From: Sporosarcina sp. NCCP-2222
Lineage (GTDB): Bacteria; Bacillota; Bacilli; Bacillales_A; Planococcaceae
NCBI RefSeq assembly: GCF_023168145.1
Contig: NZ_BQYK01000001.1
Location: 643,243-707,242, forward strand
Reading direction: 5' to 3'
Length of the DNA stretch: 64,000 nucleotides
Shown: positions 1-8,024 of the stretch, piece after piece
Layout of the letters: every line of letters starts with the position of its first letter
Numbering within the stretch: the stretch's first letter is position 1
Translations under genes and position numbers: made by a program
Notes under the pieces: generated by a model
Seen by the model: only the letters and a program-made list of their open reading frames with translations
Databases searched by the model: none
What the model was told of the DNA's origin: nothing

Positions 1-278
1 GTGGCATACCGTTCAATGCCTTCTTTTGTACCAATGCACTTTGCAAACGCCTGCCCAAGTACTATGCCGACATCCTCAGCCGAATGGTGCTGGTCGACTT
101 CCAGATCACCATCACATTCCACCTTTAGATCAAAACGGCCATGCTTAGTGAATAATGTGAGCATATGATCGAGAAAACCGACACCCGTTTGAATTTCAGT
201 TCGCCCGGTACCATCCAGGTTGAGTTCCAGCTCCACAGCTGTCTCTGTCGTGTGTCTAGTCAATTGTTCCAATCGCAT
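1..278 (-). CDS. hisB: Imidazoleglycerol-phosphate dehydratase HisB, N-terminal part (cut by window edge)
   Basis: HisB dehydrates imidazole-glycerol phosphate to imidazole-acetol phosphate, the sixth step of histidine synthesis, in the cytoplasm. Reading the reverse strand from ATG at 278 gives [18 protein letters not shown], then the family landmarks [17 protein letters not shown] and the metal-binding DQHHSAEDV segment. About 92 codons lie in the window; the C-terminal half is missing. The start codon lies inside the end of hisD (22-nt overlap), so translation is probably coupled. It continues the hisZ-hisG-hisD order, and hisH/A/F/I would be expected further left. Identity is secure from the DQHHSAED motif and the operon context. 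Confidence 0.95.
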   Translation of the reverse strand, partial: MRLEQLTRHTTETAVELELNLDGTGRTEIQTGVGFLDHMLTLFTKHGRFDLKVECDGDLEVDQHHSAEDVGIVLGQAFAKCIGTKEGIERYA

Positions 279-1554
279 TTACTGATCCCTCCCGTACTCG
301 TATCGATTGGGCGTGGCCTGTCAATCCCTCGACTTCTGCCAGTCGGATGATGTCCTCCGCCACAGCGCCCAACGCTTTCTCTGTATATTGAATGAGACTT
401 GATTTCTTCACAAAATCATACACACCGAGCGGCGATGAAAAGGCCGCGGTGCCGTTCGTCGGCAATGTATGGTTTGGTCCCGCCATATAATCGCCGAGCG
501 CTTCCGGCGAATACGGACCGATGAAAACCGCTCCAGCATTCCGTATATTGGGAAGCTGCTCCATCGGGTTTTCTACCAACAGCTGTAAATGTTCCGGTGC
601 CAAAGTGTTGACGATTTCCCATGCGGCCGTCAGCGTATCCACGACAATAATCCGCCCTTGGCCCTCGACAGACTTTTTGGCAATTTCCCCTCTCTCCATC
701 TGTCCTAGCAGCTCACTCACTTGCACGGATAACTGTTCGGCAAATGAACGGCTAGTCGTCACACAAACAACTGCTGCCTGTTCATCGTGCTCCGCCTGGG
801 CGAGCAGATCGGAAGCTGCAAAAACCGGATTGGCAGCTTCATCCGCCACGATGCATAATTCGCTCGGCCCGGCTATCATGTCGATCGCGACATCGCCGAA
901 CACCCATTTCTTAGCACGGGCGACATAGCTGTTACCTGGTCCAGTAATTTTGGATACCTTCTTTACTGTTTCCGTCCCATAAGCGAATGCGGCGATTGCT
1001 TGGGCTCCTCCCACTTTGTATACTTTATCGACTCCGGCTATCTCCGCTGCCGCCAGAACTGCCGGTTCTACTTTGCCATCCTGCCGGGGAGGCGTCGCCA
1101 TCGCCAGATGCTGGACCCCCGCCAGCTTTGCAGGAATTGCATTCATTAAAACTGTGGATGGATACGCGGCTTTTCCACCCGGTATATAGATTCCGACCCG
1201 TTCTATCGGTGTCACCATCTGGCCAAGCAGCACACCGTCCTGCTGTTGGATGAACCAAGAACGTTCTTTTTGCTCGGCGTGAAATGACTCGATCCGCTGT
1301 TTTGCCTTTTCTAAACTGGTATACACTTCTTGAGGGATAAGAGCCCTCGCCTCCTTGAATTCCTCCGATGACACGACCAACTCTTGAATCTCAGCTCCAT
1401 CGAACTTTTTCGTCATCTCACGGAGCGCATCATCCCCTCTGCGCCTTACATCTTGGATGATTCCGAGTACCGCCTCGTCTATTGAGCTGTCCAAGTTCAA
1501 TGCCTGCCGCTGTTCGCGCTCCGCCCAAAACTGTTGTTCCTCAATAATTCTCAT
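256..1554 (-). CDS. hisD: Histidinol dehydrogenase HisD
   Basis: This zinc-dependent, NAD-linked cytoplasmic enzyme oxidises L-histidinol to L-histidine in the last two steps of the pathway. At 432 residues it has the usual family length. Visible landmarks are the [15 protein letters not shown] and [13 protein letters not shown] segments, the zinc-ligand region [11 protein letters not shown] near residue 255, the catalytic APEHLQLL pair (Glu-His), [13 protein letters not shown], and a C-terminal histidine in GLTGHAQS. The ATG at 1554 follows GAGGTGAG at a good distance and overlaps the hisG stop (ATGA), which suggests translational coupling. The gene lies third in the leftward his operon. Confidence 0.97.
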   Translation of the reverse strand: MRIIEEQQFWAEREQRQALNLDSSIDEAVLGIIQDVRRRGDDALREMTKKFDGAEIQELVVSSEEFKEARALIPQEVYTSLEKAKQRIESFHAEQKERSWFIQQQDGVLLGQMVTPIERVGIYIPGGKAAYPSTVLMNAIPAKLAGVQHLAMATPPRQDGKVEPAVLAAAEIAGVDKVYKVGGAQAIAAFAYGTETVKKVSKITGPGNSYVARAKKWVFGDVAIDMIAGPSELCIVADEAANPVFAASDLLAQAEHDEQAAVVCVTTSRSFAEQLSVQVSELLGQMERGEIAKKSVEGQGRIIVVDTLTAAWEIVNTLAPEHLQLLVENPMEQLPNIRNAGAVFIGPYSPEALGDYMAGPNHTLPTNGTAAFSSPLGVYDFVKKSSLIQYTEKALGAVAEDIIRLAEVEGLTGHAQSIRVREGSVNAIGTID

Positions 1555-2186
1555 GATTGTAATCTCACCTCGGCATTCATAGAATCGATAAATTGCCGTA
1601 TGCTAGCTGTTTTAATGGCATAACTCGCTTTATTCACAATCAGCCGGGCACTAATGTCGGCGATTTCCTCCAAGATGACCAGCCCATTCTCCTTGAGCGT
1701 CGTGCCGGTTTCCACAATATCGACAATGACATCTGCCAAGCCAATCAAGGGGGCCAATTCAATTGATCCATTCAGTTTAATGATGTCTGTACGAAAACCC
1801 TTTTGATCAAAATAGGCTTTCGCCACATTCGGGTACTTGGTTGCCACTGTCATAGCGGAGCTGTTTCGCAACACGGTCTGCGGAAATCCCGCGACTGTGA
1901 TTTTACATTTACCTATTCCTAAATCCGCCAATTCATAGACATTCGGAGCGTCCTCCATGATAATGTCTTTGCCGACGATTCCAATATCGGCAGCACCTTT
2001 CTCCACATATGTCGGCACGTCCACCGCCTTCACTTGCAGCAGCCTAATCGTCTCCGTATCATCGGTAAATACAAGTTTTCTGCTGTTTTCTGGATGGACG
2101 GAAAACCGAATGCCCATGCGAGACAGAATCTCGAGTGCGCGATTGGTCGTTCTGCCTTTCGCCATGGCGATTGTCAATGTTTCCAT
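1551..2186 (-). CDS. hisG: ATP phosphoribosyltransferase catalytic subunit HisG, short form
   Basis: HisG condenses ATP with PRPP, the committed and feedback-regulated first step of histidine synthesis. The protein is about 211 residues, the short form that lacks the C-terminal regulatory domain and needs HisZ as partner; hisZ lies directly upstream. Landmarks are TIAMAKGR at the N-terminus, GAADIGIVGKDI, and the PRPP-binding stretch ADVIVDIVETGTTLKENGL. An ATG three codons earlier (2195) overlaps the hisZ stop, but the AAGGAGG site sits only one base before it and at good spacing from the ATG at 2186, so I chose the latter. The stop overlaps the hisD start. Confidence 0.95.
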   Translation of the reverse strand: METLTIAMAKGRTTNRALEILSRMGIRFSVHPENSRKLVFTDDTETIRLLQVKAVDVPTYVEKGAADIGIVGKDIIMEDAPNVYELADLGIGKCKITVAGFPQTVLRNSSAMTVATKYPNVAKAYFDQKGFRTDIIKLNGSIELAPLIGLADVIVDIVETGTTLKENGLVILEEIADISARLIVNKASYAIKTASIRQFIDSMNAEVRLQS

Positions 2187-2191
2187 TCGTT

Positions 2192-3394
2192 TCATGCCTC
2201 CTTTTCAAAGAACATTCCGACATCAGTCACTGTAAGAAATTGATAGCTCTCCTCTTGTGTGAGAACCGTTTTTTCTTCTCTTTTCAATAGAACCGTATAG
2301 GCTTTCAAATCATTGAAAGCTTCGTTTTGTAGCTGGCTCATCACGACTTGATATTGTTCTTCCCTCAATTGTTCAGCAAGAAGGATTGCCTCCTCGAGCT
2401 CAGTATTGCTGTAATAAATACAGACACTTTGACTTGCCGGAATTTCTGTCATCCTGCCATCAAGTGCATCGACAATCGGCTCTATCTCAATCGCAAAACC
2501 CATTCCAGGGAGATCAGCTTCAAATGTATCCCCAAGCTTGTCATAGCGCCCTCCCATCACAACCGGCCTCCCAAGTCCTTCTACATAGCCTTGGAAAATG
2601 ATGCCCGAATAGTAATCCATGTTGTTCAGCAAGCCGAAATCGATAATGATTTCCTCTTTGCAGCCATAAATCTCAAGCAGGCGGCAAACCTCCTGGATAT
2701 ACTCCAAGATCCCATCCATTGAGGAGTCCAATCGGATGCCAGCCATTTTGGCAGCGACAACTTCCGGTTTTCCATATACTTGCGTAATTGTTTCGACTGC
2801 CGCAGCCAACTGTCCATCAATCTTCGCTTCACGAAGCAACCCTTGCAGCTCTGCCACATTTTTTGACACGATCAGCTGACTCAGCTGGATGTTCTGGCGC
2901 GTATCCATCCCCATCTGCTGAATTAGGCTGTCGAGCAAGGCGGGATACCCTATTTCGATTTTGATTTCACCAAGCTCAAGATCCTTCAATGTCCGGACAG
3001 CTAATGCAATGGTCTCCGCATCCGCCTCAGGTGATCGGCAACCAAAGAATTCGATGCCTGCTTGCGTATGCTCGATGGGACTCAAATCGGTACCTGTTTG
3101 GCGAAACACTTCTTGTATGTAATAATAACGCCGCTCGCTTGTCAGCCGTCCGTACACATGAGACAATTCCTTAGTAATCGGTATCGTCACGTCCGGGCGC
3201 AAAACTAGTACATCACCAGTCGGATCGATCACTTTGATCATTTCACGCCGCGGAATAGAGCTGTCAATTTCGGAATAAAGATCATATGCTTCAAACGCAG
3301 GGGTTCGGACTTTGGAATACCCGTAAGTTTCAAACCGACGGGATACCTTCCCCACTACGTGTTCGTACACTTTCGAGCGCTCAAGAAAATTCAT
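2192..3394 (-). CDS. hisZ: ATP phosphoribosyltransferase regulatory subunit HisZ
   Basis: HisZ is a class II histidyl-tRNA-synthetase paralogue that forms a hetero-octamer with short HisG and confers histidine feedback control. The 400-residue protein opens with the HisRS-like core: YGYSKVRTPAFE, then IKVIDPTGDVLVLRPDVTIPI (motif 2 region) and EFFGCRSPEAD. LLNNMDYYSGIIFQGY and VMGGRYDKL resemble histidyl-adenylate binding loops. It lacks a tRNA anticodon domain of HisS type, and its position before short hisG supports HisZ rather than HisS. It is the first gene of the operon, about 50 nt downstream of a strong sigma-A-type promoter. Confidence 0.95.
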   Translation of the reverse strand: MNFLERSKVYEHVVGKVSRRFETYGYSKVRTPAFEAYDLYSEIDSSIPRREMIKVIDPTGDVLVLRPDVTIPITKELSHVYGRLTSERRYYYIQEVFRQTGTDLSPIEHTQAGIEFFGCRSPEADAETIALAVRTLKDLELGEIKIEIGYPALLDSLIQQMGMDTRQNIQLSQLIVSKNVAELQGLLREAKIDGQLAAAVETITQVYGKPEVVAAKMAGIRLDSSMDGILEYIQEVCRLLEIYGCKEEIIIDFGLLNNMDYYSGIIFQGYVEGLGRPVVMGGRYDKLGDTFEADLPGMGFAIEIEPIVDALDGRMTEIPASQSVCIYYSNTELEEAILLAEQLREEQYQVVMSQLQNEAFNDLKAYTVLLKREEKTVLTQEESYQFLTVTDVGMFFEKEA

Positions 3395-3449
3395 GCCGTT
3401 TCACAACCTTTTCTTTCTTTATCGCTTTACCACATTAAAGTTATAACGT

Positions 3450-3478
3450 ACTATAAAACTATATGTATCATTTGTCAA
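3450..3478 (-). promoter_or_regulatory. Sigma-A-type promoter of the his operon
   Basis: On the reverse strand TTGACA (3478-3473) is followed by a 17-nt spacer and TATAGT (3455-3450). The predicted start near 3443 leaves a leader of about 50 nt before hisZ, too short for a T-box, so control by histidine may act mainly through HisZ/HisG feedback or an unseen repressor. Confidence 0.8.
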
Positions 3479-3501
3479 CTGATAGGAGGAAATTTTTAAA
3501 A

Positions 3502-4296
3502 ATGTTTGATTATCATATGCACAGTTCATTTTCAGGAGATTGCAATATTGATATGGAGGAGATGGTTAAAGGAGCGATTCGGCAAGGCTTGACTGAAATC
3601 TGTTTCACCGATCATGTCGACTATGATTATCCCGACGATTCAATCGTCTTTGATTTTGATAAGAAGTTGTACGCCAGCCGAATCCAACAGCTGCGAGAAA
3701 AATACGAAGGTCAAATTCGCATTAAAAAAGGGGTGGAGATCGGTGTCCAGCCTCACATTTTGCAACAATGCGGGGAGATGGTGAAGGAAGAAGGTTTTGA
3801 TTTCGTCATTTGTTCATTACATACTGTGGCAAGAAAAGGATTGCACTATGGGGAGTTATTCGAAGGCCGTTCAGTGGATGAAGCGTCCGCCATTTATTAT
3901 GAAGAGCTGCTGCATTGCGTGAAGCATTTCGATTCGTACTCCCTTTTAGGACATATCGATCTCATCAAGCGATATGCGAAAGAAAAGGCTTCCTCTGACT
4001 TCCATGATGTGCTGCGTCAAATTTTCGAAGTGATTATTCCTGCGGGAAAAGGAATTGAACTGAATACGTCTGGCGTCCGCTATGGGCTCGACTGCGGATT
4101 GCCAAGCGAAGATGTTTTGAAATTATATAAGCAATGCGGGGGCGAAATCATCACATTAGGTTCGGATGCCCATAAACCTGAAGATATTGCATTTCAATTC
4201 AAAGAGTCCGCTGATTTGCTGCGATCGATTGGGTTCCGCTATTTGACAACGTTTGAACAGATGAAACCGCAGTTTCATTCGATTGATCAATTGTAA
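3502..4296 (+). CDS. hisJ: Histidinol-phosphatase, PHP family (HisJ)
   Basis: HisJ removes phosphate from L-histidinol phosphate, supplying the step between HisC and HisD. The 264-residue protein begins MFDYHMHSSFSGD, the metal-binding HxH motif of PHP phosphoesterases, followed by ICFTDHVDYD, SLHT, GHIDLIKR and a C-terminal GSDAHKPEDIA, which supply the remaining metal ligands. The ATG at 3502 follows AGGAGGA (3484-3490); an upstream in-frame ATG has no ribosome site. It is divergent from hisZ and its promoter must overlap the his promoter, so the two units may be co-regulated. Length and motifs fit the Bacillus HisJ family. Confidence 0.92.
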   Translation: MFDYHMHSSFSGDCNIDMEEMVKGAIRQGLTEICFTDHVDYDYPDDSIVFDFDKKLYASRIQQLREKYEGQIRIKKGVEIGVQPHILQQCGEMVKEEGFDFVICSLHTVARKGLHYGELFEGRSVDEASAIYYEELLHCVKHFDSYSLLGHIDLIKRYAKEKASSDFHDVLRQIFEVIIPAGKGIELNTSGVRYGLDCGLPSEDVLKLYKQCGGEIITLGSDAHKPEDIAFQFKESADLLRSIGFRYLTTFEQMKPQFHSIDQL

Positions 4297-4318
4297 GTAA
4301 GACGGCCGACAACAGGAA

Positions 4319-4349
4319 GCGGGAGAGGCATTGTGATCGCCTCTCCCGC
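4319..4349. terminator. Hairpin between convergent hisJ and ydcF-like genes
   Basis: An 11-bp perfect stem, GCGGGAGAGGC/GCCTCTCCCGC, with a 9-nt loop. Neither side has a long T run (TAAACTGTTTC on the plus strand), so efficiency is uncertain, but its position between convergent genes fits a bidirectional terminator. Confidence 0.7.
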
Positions 4350-4358
4350 TAAACTGTT

Positions 4359-4949
4359 TCATTTACCCATAATCATCGTTTTAATTAGTGCAAGTCGTTC
4401 CCGAATATTTTGCTTCGCTTGAACAGAAACTGGTGTTTTTGCGATGACTACATCAGTTTGGAGACCGAGGTCCTTAGCAAGTTTTTTCGCTCTGGCTAAG
4501 TGGAAGTCACTTGAAATAATCGTCAATTCATCTACCGTCTCAGGGAGAAGCCGTTTCGTAAACAGCAGATTCTCGTATGTCGAAGTGGATTGATCCTCTA
4601 TGATCAGACGCTTTTCATCTACCCCATGTTGTGTAAGATGACGGCGCATTGCTTCTGCTTCACTAATCCCTTCATCGGGACCTTGTCCTCCTGAAAGGAT
4701 GAGGATCACATCTGGATGGGCTTCCGCATATTCTAAAGCTTTCTCTAAGCGATATTTCAATGATAAGGAAGGTGTTTCGCCGTTCACTTTCGCGCCAAGT
4801 ATGACAGCATATTGCTTGGAGCCGTCAGCTACCGGCTTCATGCCGTCCTGAATCCATTTGCCTGTCATAATCCAAATTGCAATCCCGCATAATACAATAA
4901 GCCCCACTGCAACCGCCAACTTTTTTCGTTTGTTCAACTCTTCATTCAC
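4359..4949 (-). CDS. YdcF-like (DUF218) single-pass membrane protein
   Basis: This 196-residue protein belongs to the DUF218/YdcF/SanA family, whose members are implicated in envelope or vancomycin-permeability functions without a settled reaction. A basic N-terminus (NKRKK) precedes one transmembrane helix, LAVAVGLIVLCGIAIWIM, so the catalytic-like domain should face outside. Family marks are the YAVILGAKVNG start of the domain, LSGGQGPDEGISEAEAM, and STSTYENLLFTKRLL, followed by VDELTIISSDFHLARA. I chose GTG at 4949, preceded by AGGGG; an upstream TTG at 4991 would overlap the ATPase stop. It ends a five-gene leftward operon with an ABC transporter. Confidence 0.82.
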   Translation of the reverse strand: MNEELNKRKKLAVAVGLIVLCGIAIWIMTGKWIQDGMKPVADGSKQYAVILGAKVNGETPSLSLKYRLEKALEYAEAHPDVILILSGGQGPDEGISEAEAMRRHLTQHGVDEKRLIIEDQSTSTYENLLFTKRLLPETVDELTIISSDFHLARAKKLAKDLGLQTDVVIAKTPVSVQAKQNIRERLALIKTMIMGK

Positions 4950-4987
4950 TCCGTTTCCCCTACGATATGTTCGGATGAATGTGAAGG

Positions 4988-5662
4988 TCAATACTGTCGT
5001 TCCACTTGGATGCCCCTCGCTTGCAATAATTCAAAATAAAACGGATCTTCCCCAATGGATAATACTCGATCACACAACGTCAAGATTTCATCCATGTCAT
5101 GAGAGGTATACAAAATCGTTTTCCCGTTCTCTTTCGCCAGCTGCTTCAAATAGGAACCGATTTCCGTCTTTGACTTCAAATCGATTCCGACCGTCGGCTC
5201 ATCTAACAACAACAAAACAGGATCGTGGAGGAGACTAATCGCCAAGTTCAACTTGCGCTTCATTCCCCCAGAGAGAGCATGGACCGGCTCGTTCCATTGG
5301 GTCAATTGAAGGTCGAGGCAAAGCTGCCGGCATTCTTCAGGCGATCGTCTCTTCCAAGAGAGCCGTTCAAAGAATCTCATATTCTCCTCTACTGTATACT
5401 CATCCCAAACAGAAATCTCCTGCGGGACGTATCCGATCCTTTTTCGTATATTCTTCATGTCATCCTCATATCGGTTGCCATTTAAACGAAGTTCACCGGA
5501 AGAAGGTTCCATTGCTGTGGCAATTATTTGAAGAAGAGTGGATTTGCCAGCCCCGTTTTCTCCTACCAGGCCGACGATTTCCCCTTCCTTTATTTGAAAC
5601 GACACATCTTGCAAGACCTGCTTTCGTTTGTAGCTTTTTTGCACGTTATTCAATTCAAGCAA
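4988..5662 (-). CDS. ABC transporter ATP-binding protein
   Basis: This cytoplasmic ATPase should power the two ABC-2 permeases encoded just upstream. The roughly 224-residue protein has Walker A GENGAGKST, the Q-loop in YVPQEISVW, signature LSGGMKRKL, Walker B LLLLDEPTVGID and the H-loop YTSHDMDE, so all catalytic elements are intact. The best start is TTG at 5662, a few bases after GAGGAGGG and overlapping the end of the second permease (stop 5655-5657), typical of coupled ABC operons. A start at ATG 5692 would place the ribosome site inside the gene. The substrate is unknown; the companion permeases resemble NatB-like exporters. Confidence 0.93.
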   Translation of the reverse strand: MLELNNVQKSYKRKQVLQDVSFQIKEGEIVGLVGENGAGKSTLLQIIATAMEPSSGELRLNGNRYEDDMKNIRKRIGYVPQEISVWDEYTVEENMRFFERLSWKRRSPEECRQLCLDLQLTQWNEPVHALSGGMKRKLNLAISLLHDPVLLLLDEPTVGIDLKSKTEIGSYLKQLAKENGKTILYTSHDMDEILTLCDRVLSIGEDPFYFELLQARGIQVERQY

Positions 5663-6767
5663 TCCGTTTCCCTCCTCTCCATATCCAGCCACCGAGTACT
5701 ATGGCTAACGGAAACAACCATACGAACGGCATTGAATTGGTCATAAGTGAACGTACCGGGCTGACCATCTCGACCCACGGCCATTTGCCGGCAAGCCGTT
5801 CGATCGGGATAATGCCCCCTCCTGCAATCGTCAACATGATACTGACCGCCATCCCCGTTACGTAGTACATGATTTGCCTTGCAAACACAATGGCAAGCAA
5901 AAAGGCGAAAAGATTCAAAGTCACTCTGAATACCAGCAAGGAAAAGACAAACCGCCCGGTCACATTTGTCTCAAGCAATTGTGCAAAGACAAGCAGCGCA
6001 AGACCATCTGCGACAAGTGTCAGCATGGTATATACCGCGAGCAAACGGACTGAATAAGATTGGAAGCTAGTGGCGGAATATAACCATCTCGCTTTGAGTG
6101 ACGGTCTGTTTTCTTTAATCATCCAATCAAATACGAAAAAGGCACTGATGATGGCAAACAGAGCCCAAATCCCCCAAACATTTAGAATTGGCACTGGTTG
6201 CTGTTTTGCCACTGTACCTTTTTCAAACGTAAAACTTGTATGCAATAGGCTCTCGGTTCGTTGTCTCTCGATACTCTCCTCAATAATTCTGTTATAATCC
6301 CATTCATGATCCATTTCGAATTCATGAAAGATCTGCTGGATCACATAGGCTGCCTTCGCCCTCGATATATCTTGCTGAGCCAGCGACAAAACCGTCTCAG
6401 ACACACTTGGATAAGCAAAGGATCGATTTGACAAATAGGCCTCAATCAGCCGATTCCTTTGGTTCGAATGGATACGTTCGCCGTACCCTTCCTTAATGAC
6501 AAATACACTGTCCAGCTCATGCTGTTTCAAGCGAAAGAGCGCTTCGTCCAAATTCATATTTTGTACGGATATCAATTCCATCTTTTCAATGCTTGCCGCC
6601 AATTCTATTGCTAAAACGGAATCATCCTCAACAATTAAGGCAATAGGAACCTTTGCATTCTGCTGAAACTCCCCGAGTCCTTTAACAATTACAACGGTTA
6701 AAATGATCGGCAAAAGCAGCCAAATCATGACGCTTTTCCACTCTTTGCGTAAACGAAGTAAAGTCAT
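5655..6767 (-). CDS. ABC-2 type permease, second of pair
   Basis: A 370-residue ABC-2 membrane subunit. After a short cytoplasmic N-terminus (MTLLRLRKEWKS) comes a helix, MIWLLLPIILTVVIVKGL, then an extracytoplasmic domain of about 170 residues, and a C-terminal bundle of about five helices starting at VWGIWALFAIISAFFVF. This layout is shared with NatB/YhfE-type exporters. The start at 6767 overlaps the upstream permease stop by ATGA, so an apparent longer N-terminal extension is unlikely. The gene overlaps the ATPase start. The two permeases probably form a heterodimer, but nothing visible identifies the substrate. Confidence 0.85.
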   Translation of the reverse strand: MTLLRLRKEWKSVMIWLLLPIILTVVIVKGLGEFQQNAKVPIALIVEDDSVLAIELAASIEKMELISVQNMNLDEALFRLKQHELDSVFVIKEGYGERIHSNQRNRLIEAYLSNRSFAYPSVSETVLSLAQQDISRAKAAYVIQQIFHEFEMDHEWDYNRIIEESIERQRTESLLHTSFTFEKGTVAKQQPVPILNVWGIWALFAIISAFFVFDWMIKENRPSLKARWLYSATSFQSYSVRLLAVYTMLTLVADGLALLVFAQLLETNVTGRFVFSLLVFRVTLNLFAFLLAIVFARQIMYYVTGMAVSIMLTIAGGGIIPIERLAGKWPWVEMVSPVRSLMTNSMPFVWLFPLAIVLGGWIWRGGKRIA

Positions 6768-8005
6768 GCCACCCGCCGCCTTTCTTTCCATGTAAGCGAT
6801 AGAAACAAAATGAGCAGAAATGCAAATGCCTGGAAAGCTGCGACTGTATAGTTGGCATAATTTCGGCCTTCCAGCACAAGCTCCATCACCCATTTCAAAT
6901 CACTGTAAGAAAATATATACGGAAATAAAGACTGCAGTGATTGTGGGAAATAAAGGACCGGTACAAGGGCACCGCTTAAAAATACGGCTGCGGCAGCAAT
7001 AGTGCATTGCAAAAACAGCGTCGTTTTCCCGGATCGGAACCAGACGCCAATTACAGCAAAACAACTGGCTAACGTGAGTCCATACAAGCCAATGAATAAG
7101 AATACACGCACATAATCTATTATGTAAAAATCGACAGCGGCAAATTGGATAAGGGCGATAAATAGAACAATCGCAAATGCCGTCGAACAAAGAATAGAAA
7201 CAAGAAGTCTGGATAAAATACGTTGCCTTCCTGTCACGCCTAAAAGTTTCAGCCGGATTGTCATGGACGGCCGCTCTTCACTTTGCAAGACATTGAAAAC
7301 GCCCAATATCCATACCGTCAAGGCTATGAACCATCCCGACACCATGTAATAATTCTTTGGTGATGATGTGGCAGCATTCATGATCAACTCTTCATCGACA
7401 AGCTTATCTTTACCTAATGTAAAAAGCGTAAAATCCATGAACTGGCTGAACATCATTTCTAAACGGTCTTCACGTGACATCGGCGTCTCTTTGGCAAATT
7501 CGTTGATGGTCAATATGTTCGCCTGGGCAGACGCGATATAACGAGCCAAGCTATCAATCAGTTCTTTAGTCAAGTAACTGTCAACTGGACGGGAAGGATT
7601 ACCAACGATCGACAAGGTAACCGCCTCTCCATCGTATAGGTTTTCAGTAAACTTGGGGGGCAATGAAAAGTACGTACTGATTTTGTCTTCCTTTATTAGC
7701 TGCTCGGCTTCTTCCATAGATGCACTTGTCATTTGCAAAAACGAATTGCCGCTTGCCGTCTCCACAAGTAATTTACTGATCAGCTTGGATTCCTTCGTTT
7801 GATCCTCATCGACTATCGCAACGCGGATCGGATCCTTTTCATCTGGGATTAGAATACCTGCAACCAAAAGAAGCACAAGCGCTATGAGGAATAAAGGGAA
7901 TAGAAAAAGAAGAAGAAGGGTTCCCCACTTCTTCTTCAGCTGTTTTGCATCTTCTTTCATAAAAAAGATGGTATTGCGAATCGCATGCAATTCATTCACT
8001 TCCAT
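6764..8005 (-). CDS. ABC-2 type permease, first of pair
   Basis: A 413-residue ABC-2 membrane subunit with the same layout as its downstream partner. There is a cytoplasmic N-terminus of about 28 residues, helix 1 LLLLFLFPLFLIALVLLLVA, then a large extracytoplasmic domain starting IPDEKDPIRVAIVDED that is typical of NatB/YhgE-like exporters. A C-terminal bundle of about five helices begins near WFIALTVWILGVFNVL. The ATG at 8005 lies about 20 nt after the upstream gene stop. The paired homologous permeases and single ATPase point to a heterodimeric exporter; no ligand can be read from the sequence. Confidence 0.86.
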   Translation of the reverse strand: MEVNELHAIRNTIFFMKEDAKQLKKKWGTLLLLFLFPLFLIALVLLLVAGILIPDEKDPIRVAIVDEDQTKESKLISKLLVETASGNSFLQMTSASMEEAEQLIKEDKISTYFSLPPKFTENLYDGEAVTLSIVGNPSRPVDSYLTKELIDSLARYIASAQANILTINEFAKETPMSREDRLEMMFSQFMDFTLFTLGKDKLVDEELIMNAATSSPKNYYMVSGWFIALTVWILGVFNVLQSEERPSMTIRLKLLGVTGRQRILSRLLVSILCSTAFAIVLFIALIQFAAVDFYIIDYVRVFLFIGLYGLTLASCFAVIGVWFRSGKTTLFLQCTIAAAAVFLSGALVPVLYFPQSLQSLFPYIFSYSDLKWVMELVLEGRNYANYTVAAFQAFAFLLILFLSLTWKERRRVA

Positions 8006-8024
8006 TCAGACGGAGTGGAATTTA